DNA of 9,880 nucleotides from Candidatus Woesearchaeota archaeon (GTDB lineage: Archaea > Nanobdellota > Nanobdellia > Woesearchaeales > UBA10216). Below are positions 5,414-9,880 of the stretch, one piece after another (the stretch's first letter is position 1; each line of letters opens with the position of its first letter). The position numbers were made by a program, and so were the translations under genes. The stretch covers positions 2,692-12,571 of the forward strand of contig DUGG01000100.1 of the NCBI GenBank assembly GCA_013331515.1. The letters are read 5' to 3'. The notes beneath the pieces are model-generated. The model made no database searches. It was not told the DNA's origin and was given only the letters and a program-made list of their open reading frames with translations.

Positions 5414-5538
5414 TGCGTCGGCCGGGAATTGAACCCGGACCATAAGCTCTCATCGTGACCTGTGGGCTTGGTTGGGCTTCTTTGCTCGTCAGGAAGGCCA
5501 CTTGGAAGGCTTAGGTCATGCCGTTAGACCACCGACGC
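5414..5538 (-). tRNA. tRNA-Gly(UCC) with a 54-nt intron
   Basis: On the - strand, acceptor GCGTCGG (5538-5532) pairs perfectly with CCGACGC (5421-5415); the discriminator A is at 5414 and no CCA is encoded. The D-arm is GTCT/TGAC with loop AACGGCA. The anticodon stem TAAGC (5513-5509) pairs with GCTTA (5447-5443), enclosing loop C-T-TCC-A-A with anticodon UCC (5506-5504), which reads GGA. The T-arm is CCGGG/CCCGG with loop TTCAATT, and the variable loop is TGGT. The mature length is 71 nt. The intron follows position 37, the canonical archaeal site. The tRNA 3' end lies 67 bp from the integrase start, so the uninterrupted second exon is a plausible attachment site. A TATA-like box lies at 5565-5575. 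Confidence 0.93.
5449..5502 (-). other. tRNA-Gly intron (bulge-helix-bulge splice site)
   Basis: The cut sites after A37 (5503) and before A38 (5448) fit a bulge-helix-bulge fold. The 5' bulge is C-A|A and the 3' bulge is A-G|A. Between them lies a 4-bp central helix CUUC/GAUG with one U-U mismatch. An inner helix of six pairs follows inside the intron (GUGGCC 5501-5496 with GGUCAC 5460-5455, one G-U). This is the substrate of archaeal tRNA splicing endonuclease. The intron is too small to hold a gene. Confidence 0.85.
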
Positions 5539-5564
5539 GATATGGGATGGCTGGCGGCTGCGGC

Positions 5565-5575
5565 AATTTAAAAAG
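5565..5575 (-). promoter_or_regulatory. TATA box for tRNA-Gly
   Basis: The - strand reads CTTTTTAAATT, centred about 32 bp upstream of the tRNA 5' end at 5538, the normal distance for an archaeal tRNA promoter. Confidence 0.6.
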
Positions 5576-5635
5576 ATTGTTGCCGTGAGGCCGTATCATC
5601 GCCTTTTCCGTCCTCAGAGCGGCCCAATCAAAACC

Positions 5636-5642
5636 TTTATAA
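5636..5642 (+). promoter_or_regulatory. TATA box for the UMP kinase gene
   Basis: TTTATAA lies about 37 bp before ATG 5676, which predicts transcription starting near 5665 and a leader of roughly 10 nt. The intergenic stretch 5539-5675 otherwise holds only the divergent tRNA-Gly promoter. Confidence 0.6.
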
Positions 5643-5675
5643 CCTGCCGTCTCGGAGTCACGGTTTTGAGCTTCC

Positions 5676-6371
5676 ATGAAAAAAGATGTTGAAACCATAA
5701 TCATTTCTTTGGGCGGGTCTGTTATGGCGCCCTCCAGGATTGACGTTGATTTCCTGAAGCAGTTCAGGCGGCTCATCCTGAAATTCGTGCATGACGGCTA
5801 CCGGTTCGCTGTGATATGCGGCGGTGGGAAGACAGCCAGGGAGTACCAGAATGCCGCCAGGGATGTAGTCAACGCAGTCCCCGAGGATCTTGACTGGCTC
5901 GGGATTCACGCAACCCGGCTTAACGCCCATCTGCTCCGCACGATTTTCCGCGAGGTGGCTTATCCAAGGATAATCAAGAACCCGAACGAAAAAATCATGC
6001 TTGAGGACCCTGAGAAGGTTGTGATTGCATCCGGATGGAAGCCGGGGCGCTCAACAGACTACATTGCTGTCGTGCTTGCAAGGAATCTCGGCGCCAGGAC
6101 AGTGATAAACATAACAAACACCGATTACGTATATGACCGGGACCCTTCAAAGTTTCCTGACGCAAAGCCGCTTCACGAGACCTGCTGGAAGGACTTTCGC
6201 AAGCTGATAGGCGTCTCAAAGTGGAGCCCTGGGCTTAACACCCCTTTTGACCCGGTTGCGGCGAGGGTGGCCGAGCGGCTGAAGCTGAAGGTTGCAGTTA
6301 TGGGCAGGGATCTTGGCAACATTGAGCGCTTTCTTTCTTCGGGCAGCTTCAACGGCACCCTTATCGGGTAA
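5676..6371 (+). CDS. pyrH: UMP kinase (uridylate kinase), archaeal type
   Basis: The 231-residue product is a member of the amino-acid kinase fold and phosphorylates UMP to UDP with ATP in pyrimidine nucleotide synthesis in the cytoplasm. Diagnostic blocks include I-S-L-G-G-S-V (10-16) at the phosphate-binding N-terminus and C-G-G-G-K-T-A-R-E-Y (about 49-58). Next come the nucleotide-binding motif I-T-N-T-D-Y-V-Y-D-R-D-P-S-K-F-P (about 146-161) and G-L-N-T-P-F-D-P-V-A-A (about 186-196), conserved in archaeal UMP kinases. The length is normal for archaeal PyrH, which is a little shorter than the bacterial enzyme. The gene has its own promoter and a higher G+C content than the gvp operon. It converges with cutA, overlapping by 11 bp. 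Confidence 0.93.
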   Translation: MKKDVETIIISLGGSVMAPSRIDVDFLKQFRRLILKFVHDGYRFAVICGGGKTAREYQNAARDVVNAVPEDLDWLGIHATRLNAHLLRTIFREVAYPRIIKNPNEKIMLEDPEKVVIASGWKPGRSTDYIAVVLARNLGARTVINITNTDYVYDRDPSKFPDAKPLHETCWKDFRKLIGVSKWSPGLNTPFDPVAARVAERLKLKVAVMGRDLGNIERFLSSGSFNGTLIG

Positions 6372-6690
6372 TGCTCCCTACTGGTTTGGCCTCGTCTTCC
6401 ACCCACTTCCTGTAATCCTCGTCGCTGCCGTGCCATGGCAAAGCGACTATGCAGGGTATCTCGTAGCTGTGCAGCTGCCGGGTTTCCTCTTTTATGCGAC
6501 CAAAGTTTTCCTTTACGGCCTTGCACAGCATTGCCACTTCAGGCTCGCTCGTCACCTTGCCAGCCCACCGGAACATGCTCGTTACCGGGAAGATGTTGGC
6601 GCAGGCGATAAGCCGCTTCTCCATGAGGTGGGTGGCGATGAGCTTTGCCTCAGCCATGTCCTTGCAGGTGATGTAGACGCTAATCATCAA
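6361..6690 (-). CDS. cutA: CutA1 divalent-cation tolerance protein
   Basis: The 109-residue product is a standard CutA1: I-S-V-Y-I-T-C-K-D near the start, A-x-x-I-A-T-H-L-M-E-K-R-L-I-A-C-A-N-I-F-P-V (16-37), then a W-x-G-K-V block, L-C-K-A-V-K and H-S-Y-E-I-P-C-I-V-A-L-P (about 74-85). CutA1 is a small trimeric cytosolic protein with a ferredoxin-like fold, named for copper tolerance in E. coli; its role in archaea is unclear. Two ATGs in tandem (6690 and 6687) are possible starts. An AATAAATA box at 6711-6718 lies about 25 bp upstream and predicts a leaderless transcript. Its 3' end overlaps that of pyrH by 11 bp. Confidence 0.94.
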   Translation of the reverse strand: MMISVYITCKDMAEAKLIATHLMEKRLIACANIFPVTSMFRWAGKVTSEPEVAMLCKAVKENFGRIKEETRQLHSYEIPCIVALPWHGSDEDYRKWVEDEAKPVGSITR

Positions 6691-6710
6691 CCGCCTTCCC
6701 AGCGGCAGGG

Positions 6711-6718
6711 TATTTATT
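6711..6718 (-). promoter_or_regulatory. TATA box for cutA
   Basis: The - strand reads AATAAATA, centred about 25 bp before ATG 6690. Divergent from it, the + strand box at 6732-6740 serves the next gene, so the two promoters are nearly back to back. Confidence 0.5.
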
Positions 6719-6731
6719 GCTTTCGCATAAC

Positions 6732-6740
6732 CTTTTTAAA
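6732..6740 (+). promoter_or_regulatory. TATA box for the small zinc-binding protein gene
   Basis: CTTTTTAAA is centred about 29 bp before ATG 6765, predicting a leaderless transcript starting at or next to the ATG. This distance also supports ATG 6765 over upstream non-ATG codons in the same frame. Confidence 0.6.
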
Positions 6741-6764
6741 AAAAAGATTGTTCAAAACACAGAT

Positions 6765-6923
6765 ATGAAATGCGAAGTCTGCGACAAGTCAATCGCAAAG
6801 ACATTCCTTGACAAGATAAAGGGAACGTATGTAAAGGACGCAAAAGGCAAGCAACGTGCCATTTGCTTTGAATGCCAATCCAAGCTCAAGGACAAGGCGT
6901 CGCTTCTCCAGCATTTGAAGTAA
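6765..6923 (+). CDS. Small zinc-binding protein, 52 residues
   Basis: The 52-residue product has two Cys pairs, C3-E-V-C6 near the start and C34-F-E-C37, separated by a basic segment (F-L-D-K-I-K-G-T-Y-V-K-D-A-K-G-K), followed by a Lys/Leu-rich helix. This C-x2-C...C-x2-C layout makes a single zinc finger. Very similar small proteins (M-K-C-E-x-C-x-K-x-I...F-L-x-K-I-x-G-T-Y-V-K) recur in archaeal genomes, especially DPANN, as uncharacterised proteins, as far as I recall. Nucleic-acid or ribosome binding is plausible but unproven. ATG 6765 fits the TATA position. The frame is open upstream to 6717 but that region holds the promoter. Confidence 0.8.
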   Translation: MKCEVCDKSIAKTFLDKIKGTYVKDAKGKQRAICFECQSKLKDKASLLQHLK

Positions 6924-6925
6924 TG

Positions 6926-6934
6926 TTTTTATAT
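6926..6934 (+). promoter_or_regulatory. TATA box for tRNA-Thr
   Basis: TTTTTATAT is centred about 32 bp before the tRNA 5' end at 6963, directly after the stop of the 52-residue gene. Confidence 0.6.
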
Positions 6935-6962
6935 CCCCCTTTTCTTCGCAGCCAGGTTCATT

Positions 6963-7085
6963 GCCTCCGTAGCACAGCAGCCAGTGCGACTGCTTCGTAT
7001 GGTCTTTTACTCGCTTAAGGCAAGCAAGAGGCCAACCAAAGGAAGGAATAGCAGTAGGCCGGGGGTGCAATTCCCCCCGGAGGCT
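6963..7085 (+). tRNA. tRNA-Thr(CGU) with a 50-nt intron and unusual D- and T-loops
   Basis: Acceptor GCCTCCG (6963-6969) pairs perfectly with CGGAGGC (7078-7084), with discriminator T at 7085 and no encoded CCA. The D-stem GCAC/GTGC, anticodon stem ACTGC (6989-6993)/GCAGT (7051-7055) and T-stem GGGGG/CCCCC are all perfect. The variable loop is AGGCC. The anticodon loop is TT-CGT-A|A with CGU reading ACG (Thr). The mature length is 73 nt. The T-loop is TGCAATT, with G at position 55 instead of the near-universal T, and the D-loop AGCAGCCA has C at position 19 instead of G. With every stem intact the gene looks functional and not decayed. A T-run at 7085-7089 may help termination. Confidence 0.82.
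7000..7049 (+). other. tRNA-Thr intron with a relaxed splice-site fold
   Basis: The predicted cuts are after A37 (6999) and before A38 (7050). The intron forms a long hairpin: TGGTCTTTT (7000-7008) pairs with AAGAGGCCA (7026-7034), and inside it GCTT (7013-7016) pairs with AAGC (7022-7025). The 3' bulge A-T|A is present, but the central helix is weak (U32-A, U33-G, C34-G, then G-A), and the purine-rich stretch 7035-7049 is largely unpaired. The fold therefore departs from a canonical bulge-helix-bulge, and the exact cuts are less certain than in tRNA-Gly. Confidence 0.65.
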
Positions 7086-7100
7086 TTTTGGTTCAGCAAA

Positions 7101-7110
7101 CTTTTTATAC
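7101..7110 (+). promoter_or_regulatory. TATA box for the small Cys-rich membrane protein gene
   Basis: CTTTTTATAC predicts transcription starting near 7132. That leaves a leader of about 49 nt to ATG 7181, enough for the strong ribosome binding site at 7168-7176. Confidence 0.55.
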
Positions 7111-7167
7111 TCAGGCAGGCAGTAACAGCCATCGGGGTCTCCAAAGGATGCCCGAAAGAAAGCAAAA

Positions 7168-7176
7168 GAGGTGGTG
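7168..7176 (+). promoter_or_regulatory. Strong ribosome binding site deciding the start at 7181
   Basis: GAGGTGGTG closely matches the archaeal consensus GGAGGTGAT and ends 4 nt before ATG 7181. It lies inside the frame opened by ATG 7148, so it favours the downstream start. Confidence 0.6.
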
Positions 7177-7180
7177 TTTG

Positions 7181-7411
7181 ATGTGCATGAACGGTGGAGG
7201 GTGTATGTGTAACAGGTGCAGTGCCGGCGTGAAGGTTGCCTTGGGAGCGCTTGTCCTCCTGAACATATATGCGTGGCCTAAGTGGATTGGAAACGTTGAT
7301 AAGTGGATAGCGTTCTTTGCCGCCCTGTTCATACTGAAAGGCGTGCTGAAGTTTATTATGCCGAGCTGCCCGCACTGCAAAGCGGAAACGCCTGCCAGGA
7401 AAGGCAAGTGA
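7181..7411 (+). CDS. Small Cys-rich membrane protein
   Basis: The 76-residue product begins with a Cys-rich segment (Cys at 2, 8, 10, 13), followed by two hydrophobic stretches (about 16-33, V-K-V-A-L-G-A-L-V-L-L, and about 42-60, W-I-A-F-F-A-A-L-F-I-L). It ends with C63-P-H-C66 and a basic tail. Two short membrane helices would place both Cys clusters on the same side, where they could share a metal. I do not know a named family, though similar small proteins occur in DPANN genomes. ATG 7181 was chosen because GAGGTGGTG (7168-7176) precedes it at ideal spacing. In-frame ATG 7148 would add 11 residues, and ATG 7187 would shorten the protein. Confidence 0.72.
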   Translation: MCMNGGGCMCNRCSAGVKVALGALVLLNIYAWPKWIGNVDKWIAFFAALFILKGVLKFIMPSCPHCKAETPARKGK

Positions 7412-7458
7412 ACTGTATAAAGCAAGTTACTACCACATAATGACGAGAAAGCGAAAAG

Positions 7459-7466
7459 TTTTTATA
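7459..7466 (+). promoter_or_regulatory. TATA box for the TFE-alpha gene
   Basis: TTTTTATA is centred near 7462 and predicts transcription starting around 7488. That coincides with an in-frame TTG at 7489 and lies about 58 nt before ATG 7546. Confidence 0.55.
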
Positions 7467-7545
7467 CTAGTTAGTACAGGAAGCTTCTTTGGGGGCTGTA
7501 AGTGGCTTTAGGAGCAAGCCGCAGCAGTCCAGTTTTTTGTCAAAA

Positions 7546-8139
7546 ATGAGACAGGCACTTAAGGCACAAGTTGCGAAACGCCCTATGGCAGAAAGGGCGC
7601 AGAAAGCTACCTTGATGGCTGCGGCCGGGAGGAACGGTAGCTTGCAGACCGTGGCAGAGGTAATCGGGGAGGAAGCTATACCTGTTGTGCAATACCTGAA
7701 GGGCAAGAGGAACATTTCAGAATTCAAGATAGCTGAAAGCATAAGGGCTGAAGTTAATTCTGTAAGGAAAATGCTTTATGCCATGCAGACGAACAACCTT
7801 GTTTCCTATTACAGGAAGAAGGACAGACAGAAGGGCTGGTATATCAGCTACTGGACACTGAATGACCCTGGCTTCGGCCACCTGGCGGTTGCAACCAAAA
7901 AGCACAAGCTCCAGCAGCTTAAGGAGCGCCTTCACAAGGAAGAGGTAAACCATGGGTTGTTTTACATCTGCTCGGGCTTGTGTGTCCGGCTGGAATTTGA
8001 CAGGGCTGCTGATATCAGCTTTAAGTGCCCTGAGTGCGGCAGCACCTTGCTACATCAGGACAATTCCAAGACGATTGAACAGCTCAGGCAAAAGATTGGC
8101 GAGCTGGAGTCTGAAAAATCCAAGCCGGGGCAGCGCTAA
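7546..8139 (+). CDS. tfe: Transcription initiation factor TFE, alpha subunit
   Basis: TFE-alpha is the archaeal counterpart of TFIIE-alpha and helps RNA polymerase open promoter DNA. From ATG 7546 the product has 197 residues: an N-terminal winged helix at about 33-105 (L-Q-T-V-A-E-V-I-G-E-E-A, I-S-E-F-K-I-A-E, R-K-M-L-Y-A-M, then R-Q-K-G-W-Y-I-S-Y-W). A linker helix (K-L-Q-Q-L-K-E-R-L) and a zinc ribbon at about 140-168 follow, with C142/C146 and C161-P-E-C164-G-S-T-L. The first Cys pair is spaced C-x3-C, not the usual C-x2-C. A Lys/Glu coiled tail closes the protein. The frame is open back to TTG 7489, preceded by AGGAAG and sitting at the predicted transcription start, so a 19-residue longer form is possible. 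The 3' end overlaps the convergent MATE gene by 4 bp. Confidence 0.87.
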   Translation: MRQALKAQVAKRPMAERAQKATLMAAAGRNGSLQTVAEVIGEEAIPVVQYLKGKRNISEFKIAESIRAEVNSVRKMLYAMQTNNLVSYYRKKDRQKGWYISYWTLNDPGFGHLAVATKKHKLQQLKERLHKEEVNHGLFYICSGLCVRLEFDRAADISFKCPECGSTLLHQDNSKTIEQLRQKIGELESEKSKPGQR

Positions 8140-9524
8140 ATCTCTGGCACAACCATTGGGGTTTGGCCTTTTTCTAGGTGGATTTTTTCAGCGTGTTTCA
8201 GCATTCTTTGGAACCATAGCTGTGCCGCTATCCCTACGGCAACTTGGGCAAGGGCGATTCCCAGCCAGATGCCTCGTGTTCCAAGGCCGATTCCAAACGC
8301 AAGGTCGTATGCTGCCGCAATCGTGAGCCCGAAGGTTGACGCTGTTATTGCCAGGACGGGAAGAGCCTTGCCTATGCCCTGAAATGAGCTGACGGCTATG
8401 AACCGCATGCCCATGAATCCATAAGCCCATGCCGCAATGCCGAAGTATTGCATTCCATATGCTATGACTTCCTTGCTTGAAGTGAACACTGAAAGCCAGT
8501 ATTGTGCTGTGAACATGATAATCATGCCTGTCGCTGCCATAAACGTGAACGCTGCGGCTGTTGCAAAAAGGGAAGCTATCCTGGCCCGGTCGTATCGCCT
8601 TGCTCCGATGTTCTGGCCTATGGTTGAGAGGGCCGCCATTCCGATTGCAAGGGCTGGCAGGATTGCCAGCATTTCCACCCTTCCTGCTATGCCGAAGCCG
8701 GCGAGCGTGCTGCTTCCGAATGATGCCACAAGCCGGTTCAGGAACAACACGCCGACTGCAACAGTCCCTTGTGCTGCTGCGGTTGGTATGCCCACAACCA
8801 TTATGCCCCGGACTATGGCCGGTGAATATGTCAACTTCCTGAATGCCAGCTTCACGAGGGCTTTGCCGCTGAACAAGTGCTTGTAGGAGTAAATCATGCC
8901 GACAGTCTGCGAGATTATTGTTGCGATTGCCGCGCCTTTCACTCCCAGTGCCGGGATGGGCCCGAGGCCAAAGATTAGCGCCGGGTCAAGGATGATGTTT
9001 GCCGCGTTGGCCAACACCAGGGCCTTCATTGGCGTCTTGGCGTCGCCTTCGCCCTGAAGCATTGCATTCGCAACATTACCGAAGAAGAATGCTGCGCAGC
9101 CAAGATAGATTACCGAAAGATAGTCGTTCATGAACGCTGCTACGTCGGGAGCCACGCCCATGAAACTTATCAGGGGCTTTATTGTGAAAAATCCGGCTAC
9201 AGTTACAATCAATGACAGCACTGCGGCAATCAGCAGCCCGTTTTCTGCTATCATGTTGACCTTCTCCAGGTTTTTTGCTCCTATGCTTCTGGCTACTGAA
9301 GAATTGACCCCTATGCCGAGGCCTATCATCAGCGACATGATGATGAAAAATATCGGGAAGGATGCTGAGACGGCAGCTATCGCTTCAGGCCCCAGCTTTC
9401 CAACAAAGAATGTGTCAACCAGGGTGAAGAGGTTGTGCATGAACATGGCAACCAGCATTGGCGCTGCCAGAATGATGATGTGCTTTTTCACGCTGCCTTT
9501 GGTGAGGTCTTTTTTTGGCTTCAT
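8136..9524 (-). CDS. MATE-family multidrug/toxin efflux transporter
   Basis: From ATG 9524 the product has 462 residues, the usual length for MATE proteins, with about 12 hydrophobic membrane segments in two related halves. The first half has A-A-P-M-L-V-A-M-F-M-H-N-L-F-T-L-V-D-T and F-V-G-K-L-G-P-E-A-I-A-A-V-S, the hallmark first helices of the family. Later come Q-G-E-G-D-A-K-T-P and the mid-membrane D-P in I-I-L-D-P-A-L-I-F-G-L-G, also typical. The repeat in the second half includes F-Q-G-I-G-K-A-L-P. Such transporters export cationic compounds using Na+ or H+ gradients; the substrate here cannot be predicted. ATG 9524 was preferred over the upstream TTG 9536 because the TATA box at 9547-9556 then gives a near-leaderless transcript. 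Confidence 0.93.
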   Translation of the reverse strand: MKPKKDLTKGSVKKHIIILAAPMLVAMFMHNLFTLVDTFFVGKLGPEAIAAVSASFPIFFIIMSLMIGLGIGVNSSVARSIGAKNLEKVNMIAENGLLIAAVLSLIVTVAGFFTIKPLISFMGVAPDVAAFMNDYLSVIYLGCAAFFFGNVANAMLQGEGDAKTPMKALVLANAANIILDPALIFGLGPIPALGVKGAAIATIISQTVGMIYSYKHLFSGKALVKLAFRKLTYSPAIVRGIMVVGIPTAAAQGTVAVGVLFLNRLVASFGSSTLAGFGIAGRVEMLAILPALAIGMAALSTIGQNIGARRYDRARIASLFATAAAFTFMAATGMIIMFTAQYWLSVFTSSKEVIAYGMQYFGIAAWAYGFMGMRFIAVSSFQGIGKALPVLAITASTFGLTIAAAYDLAFGIGLGTRGIWLGIALAQVAVGIAAQLWFQRMLKHAEKIHLEKGQTPMVVPEI

Positions 9525-9546
9525 GTCGGATCGCAACAGGCGGTTT

Positions 9547-9556
9547 CTTTATAAGT
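9547..9556 (-). promoter_or_regulatory. TATA box for the MATE gene
   Basis: The - strand reads ACTTATAAAG, centred about 27 bp before ATG 9524. It starts immediately after the stop codon of the upstream permease gene, so the MATE gene can be transcribed on its own, though read-through from the permease gene is also possible. Confidence 0.6.
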
Positions 9557-9558
9557 TT

Positions 9559-9880
9559 TTACTCGTACCTCAGCGCCTGCACAGGGTTCAGCCGTGCCGC
9601 CTGCCTTGCAGGGGCTACCCCCGAAATGCATCCCAGCAGGAACGAGAATGCGAGCGCCCCCAGTATGAGGTAGGGACTTGTTGATGCCTTGAGGAGTTCT
9701 GAGCCGAGATAGTTGGTGGCTGCGAACTCCACAAGTTTTCCCATTCCGAGGCCAAATGCTATCCCCACCAGCCCGCCTGCAAGGCCGTAAAGGCCTGATT
9801 CTATGAGGAACAGCAGCATTACATCCCTGTTCCTTGCGCCAACCGCCTTCATTACACCTATCTCCCTTGTGCGCTCAAGC
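9559..9880 (-). CDS. ABC transporter permease of the FtsX/MacB/LolE type, C-terminal part (cut by window edge)
   Basis: The frame runs on the - strand from the right edge to a TAA at 9561-9559 and encodes about 107 residues. It opens with L-E-R-T-R-E-I-G-V-M-K-A-V-G-A-R, the highly conserved cytoplasmic motif of FtsX-domain permeases. Three hydrophobic segments follow and the protein closes with the equally typical V-A-P-A-R-Q-A-A-R-L-N-P-V-Q-A-L-R-Y-E. Permeases of this family work with an ATPase in export or in mechanotransmission across the membrane. The N-terminal part and any partner ATPase lie beyond the window. An internal Met at 9852 is not a start, because the conserved motif continues upstream of it. 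Confidence 0.93.
   Translation of the reverse strand, partial: LERTREIGVMKAVGARNRDVMLLFLIESGLYGLAGGLVGIAFGLGMGKLVEFAATNYLGSELLKASTSPYLILGALAFSFLLGCISGVAPARQAARLNPVQALRYE

Noticed and set aside
5658..5930. Open frame on the - strand within the UMP kinase gene
   Set aside because: The + strand encodes an unmistakable UMP kinase here; the opposite frame has no recognisable motif.
6963..7085. Degenerate tRNA pseudogene
   Set aside because: The unusual T-loop and D-loop bases first suggested decay, but acceptor, D, anticodon and T stems are all perfectly paired and a TATA box sits at the right distance, so a functional tRNA is more likely.
8437..8886. Open frame of 149 codons on the + strand within the MATE gene
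   Set aside because: It is antisense to a well-conserved transporter, and its composition is that of a complement of membrane-protein codons.
1..9880. CRISPR array or insertion sequence
   Set aside because: I saw no regularly spaced repeats, no transposase motif and no terminal inverted repeats flanking a gene.

Overview
The window is archaeal. It contains two intron-bearing tRNA genes, TATA boxes about 25-30 bp upstream of nearly leaderless starts, a transcription factor TFE-alpha gene, an archaeal-type UMP kinase, an archaeal-type tyrosine recombinase and GGTGA-like ribosome binding sites. Several tiny Cys-rich proteins of a style common in DPANN lineages suggest, but do not prove, that the host belongs to that group. 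I cannot name a genus.

Region 1 (1-3933, all on +) is the distal part of a gas vesicle (gvp) operon. In order it holds the C-terminal tail of a GvpF/L protein, gvpG, a GvpA-superfamily accessory protein (GvpJ/M/S-like) with a C-terminal zinc ribbon, an unrecognised 114-residue protein, a possible 60-residue protein, a very basic protein (GvpI-like in character only), an Hsp20-type GvpH, gvpK, a complete gvpF/L, a second GvpJ/M/S-like protein and a winged-helix protein. Overlapping stops and starts (gvpF/L-gvpG, zinc-ribbon gene-orf114, gvpH-gvpK, gvpK-gvpF/L) indicate one co-transcribed and translationally coupled unit. The main shell protein GvpA and GvpN, GvpO and GvpC are not in this window; they would be expected to the left.

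Region 2 (4015-5538, on -) is a tyrosine recombinase gene followed, 67 bp away, by the 3' end of a tRNA-Gly(UCC) gene with a 54-nt intron. A recombinase next to a tRNA 3' end is the usual edge of an archaeal integrated element. The integrase and gvp genes look lower in G+C (sampled lines about 38-48%) than the genes beyond the tRNA (sampled lines about 57-60%). Together these suggest that the gas vesicle operon sits on an acquired island whose right end is this tRNA. The left end is not in the window.

Region 3 (5539-9880) looks like ordinary archaeal chromosome: UMP kinase (+), CutA (-), a 52-residue zinc-binding protein (+), an unusual intron-containing tRNA-Thr(CGU) (+), a small Cys-rich membrane protein (+), TFE-alpha (+), a MATE-family transporter (-) and the C-terminal end of an FtsX-like ABC permease (-, cut by the window edge). 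Most genes here have their own TATA box.

The most notable items are the zinc-ribbon GvpA-family protein, the unknown proteins embedded in the gvp operon, the likely mobile character of the operon, and a tRNA-Thr with paired departures from the D-loop/T-loop consensus.
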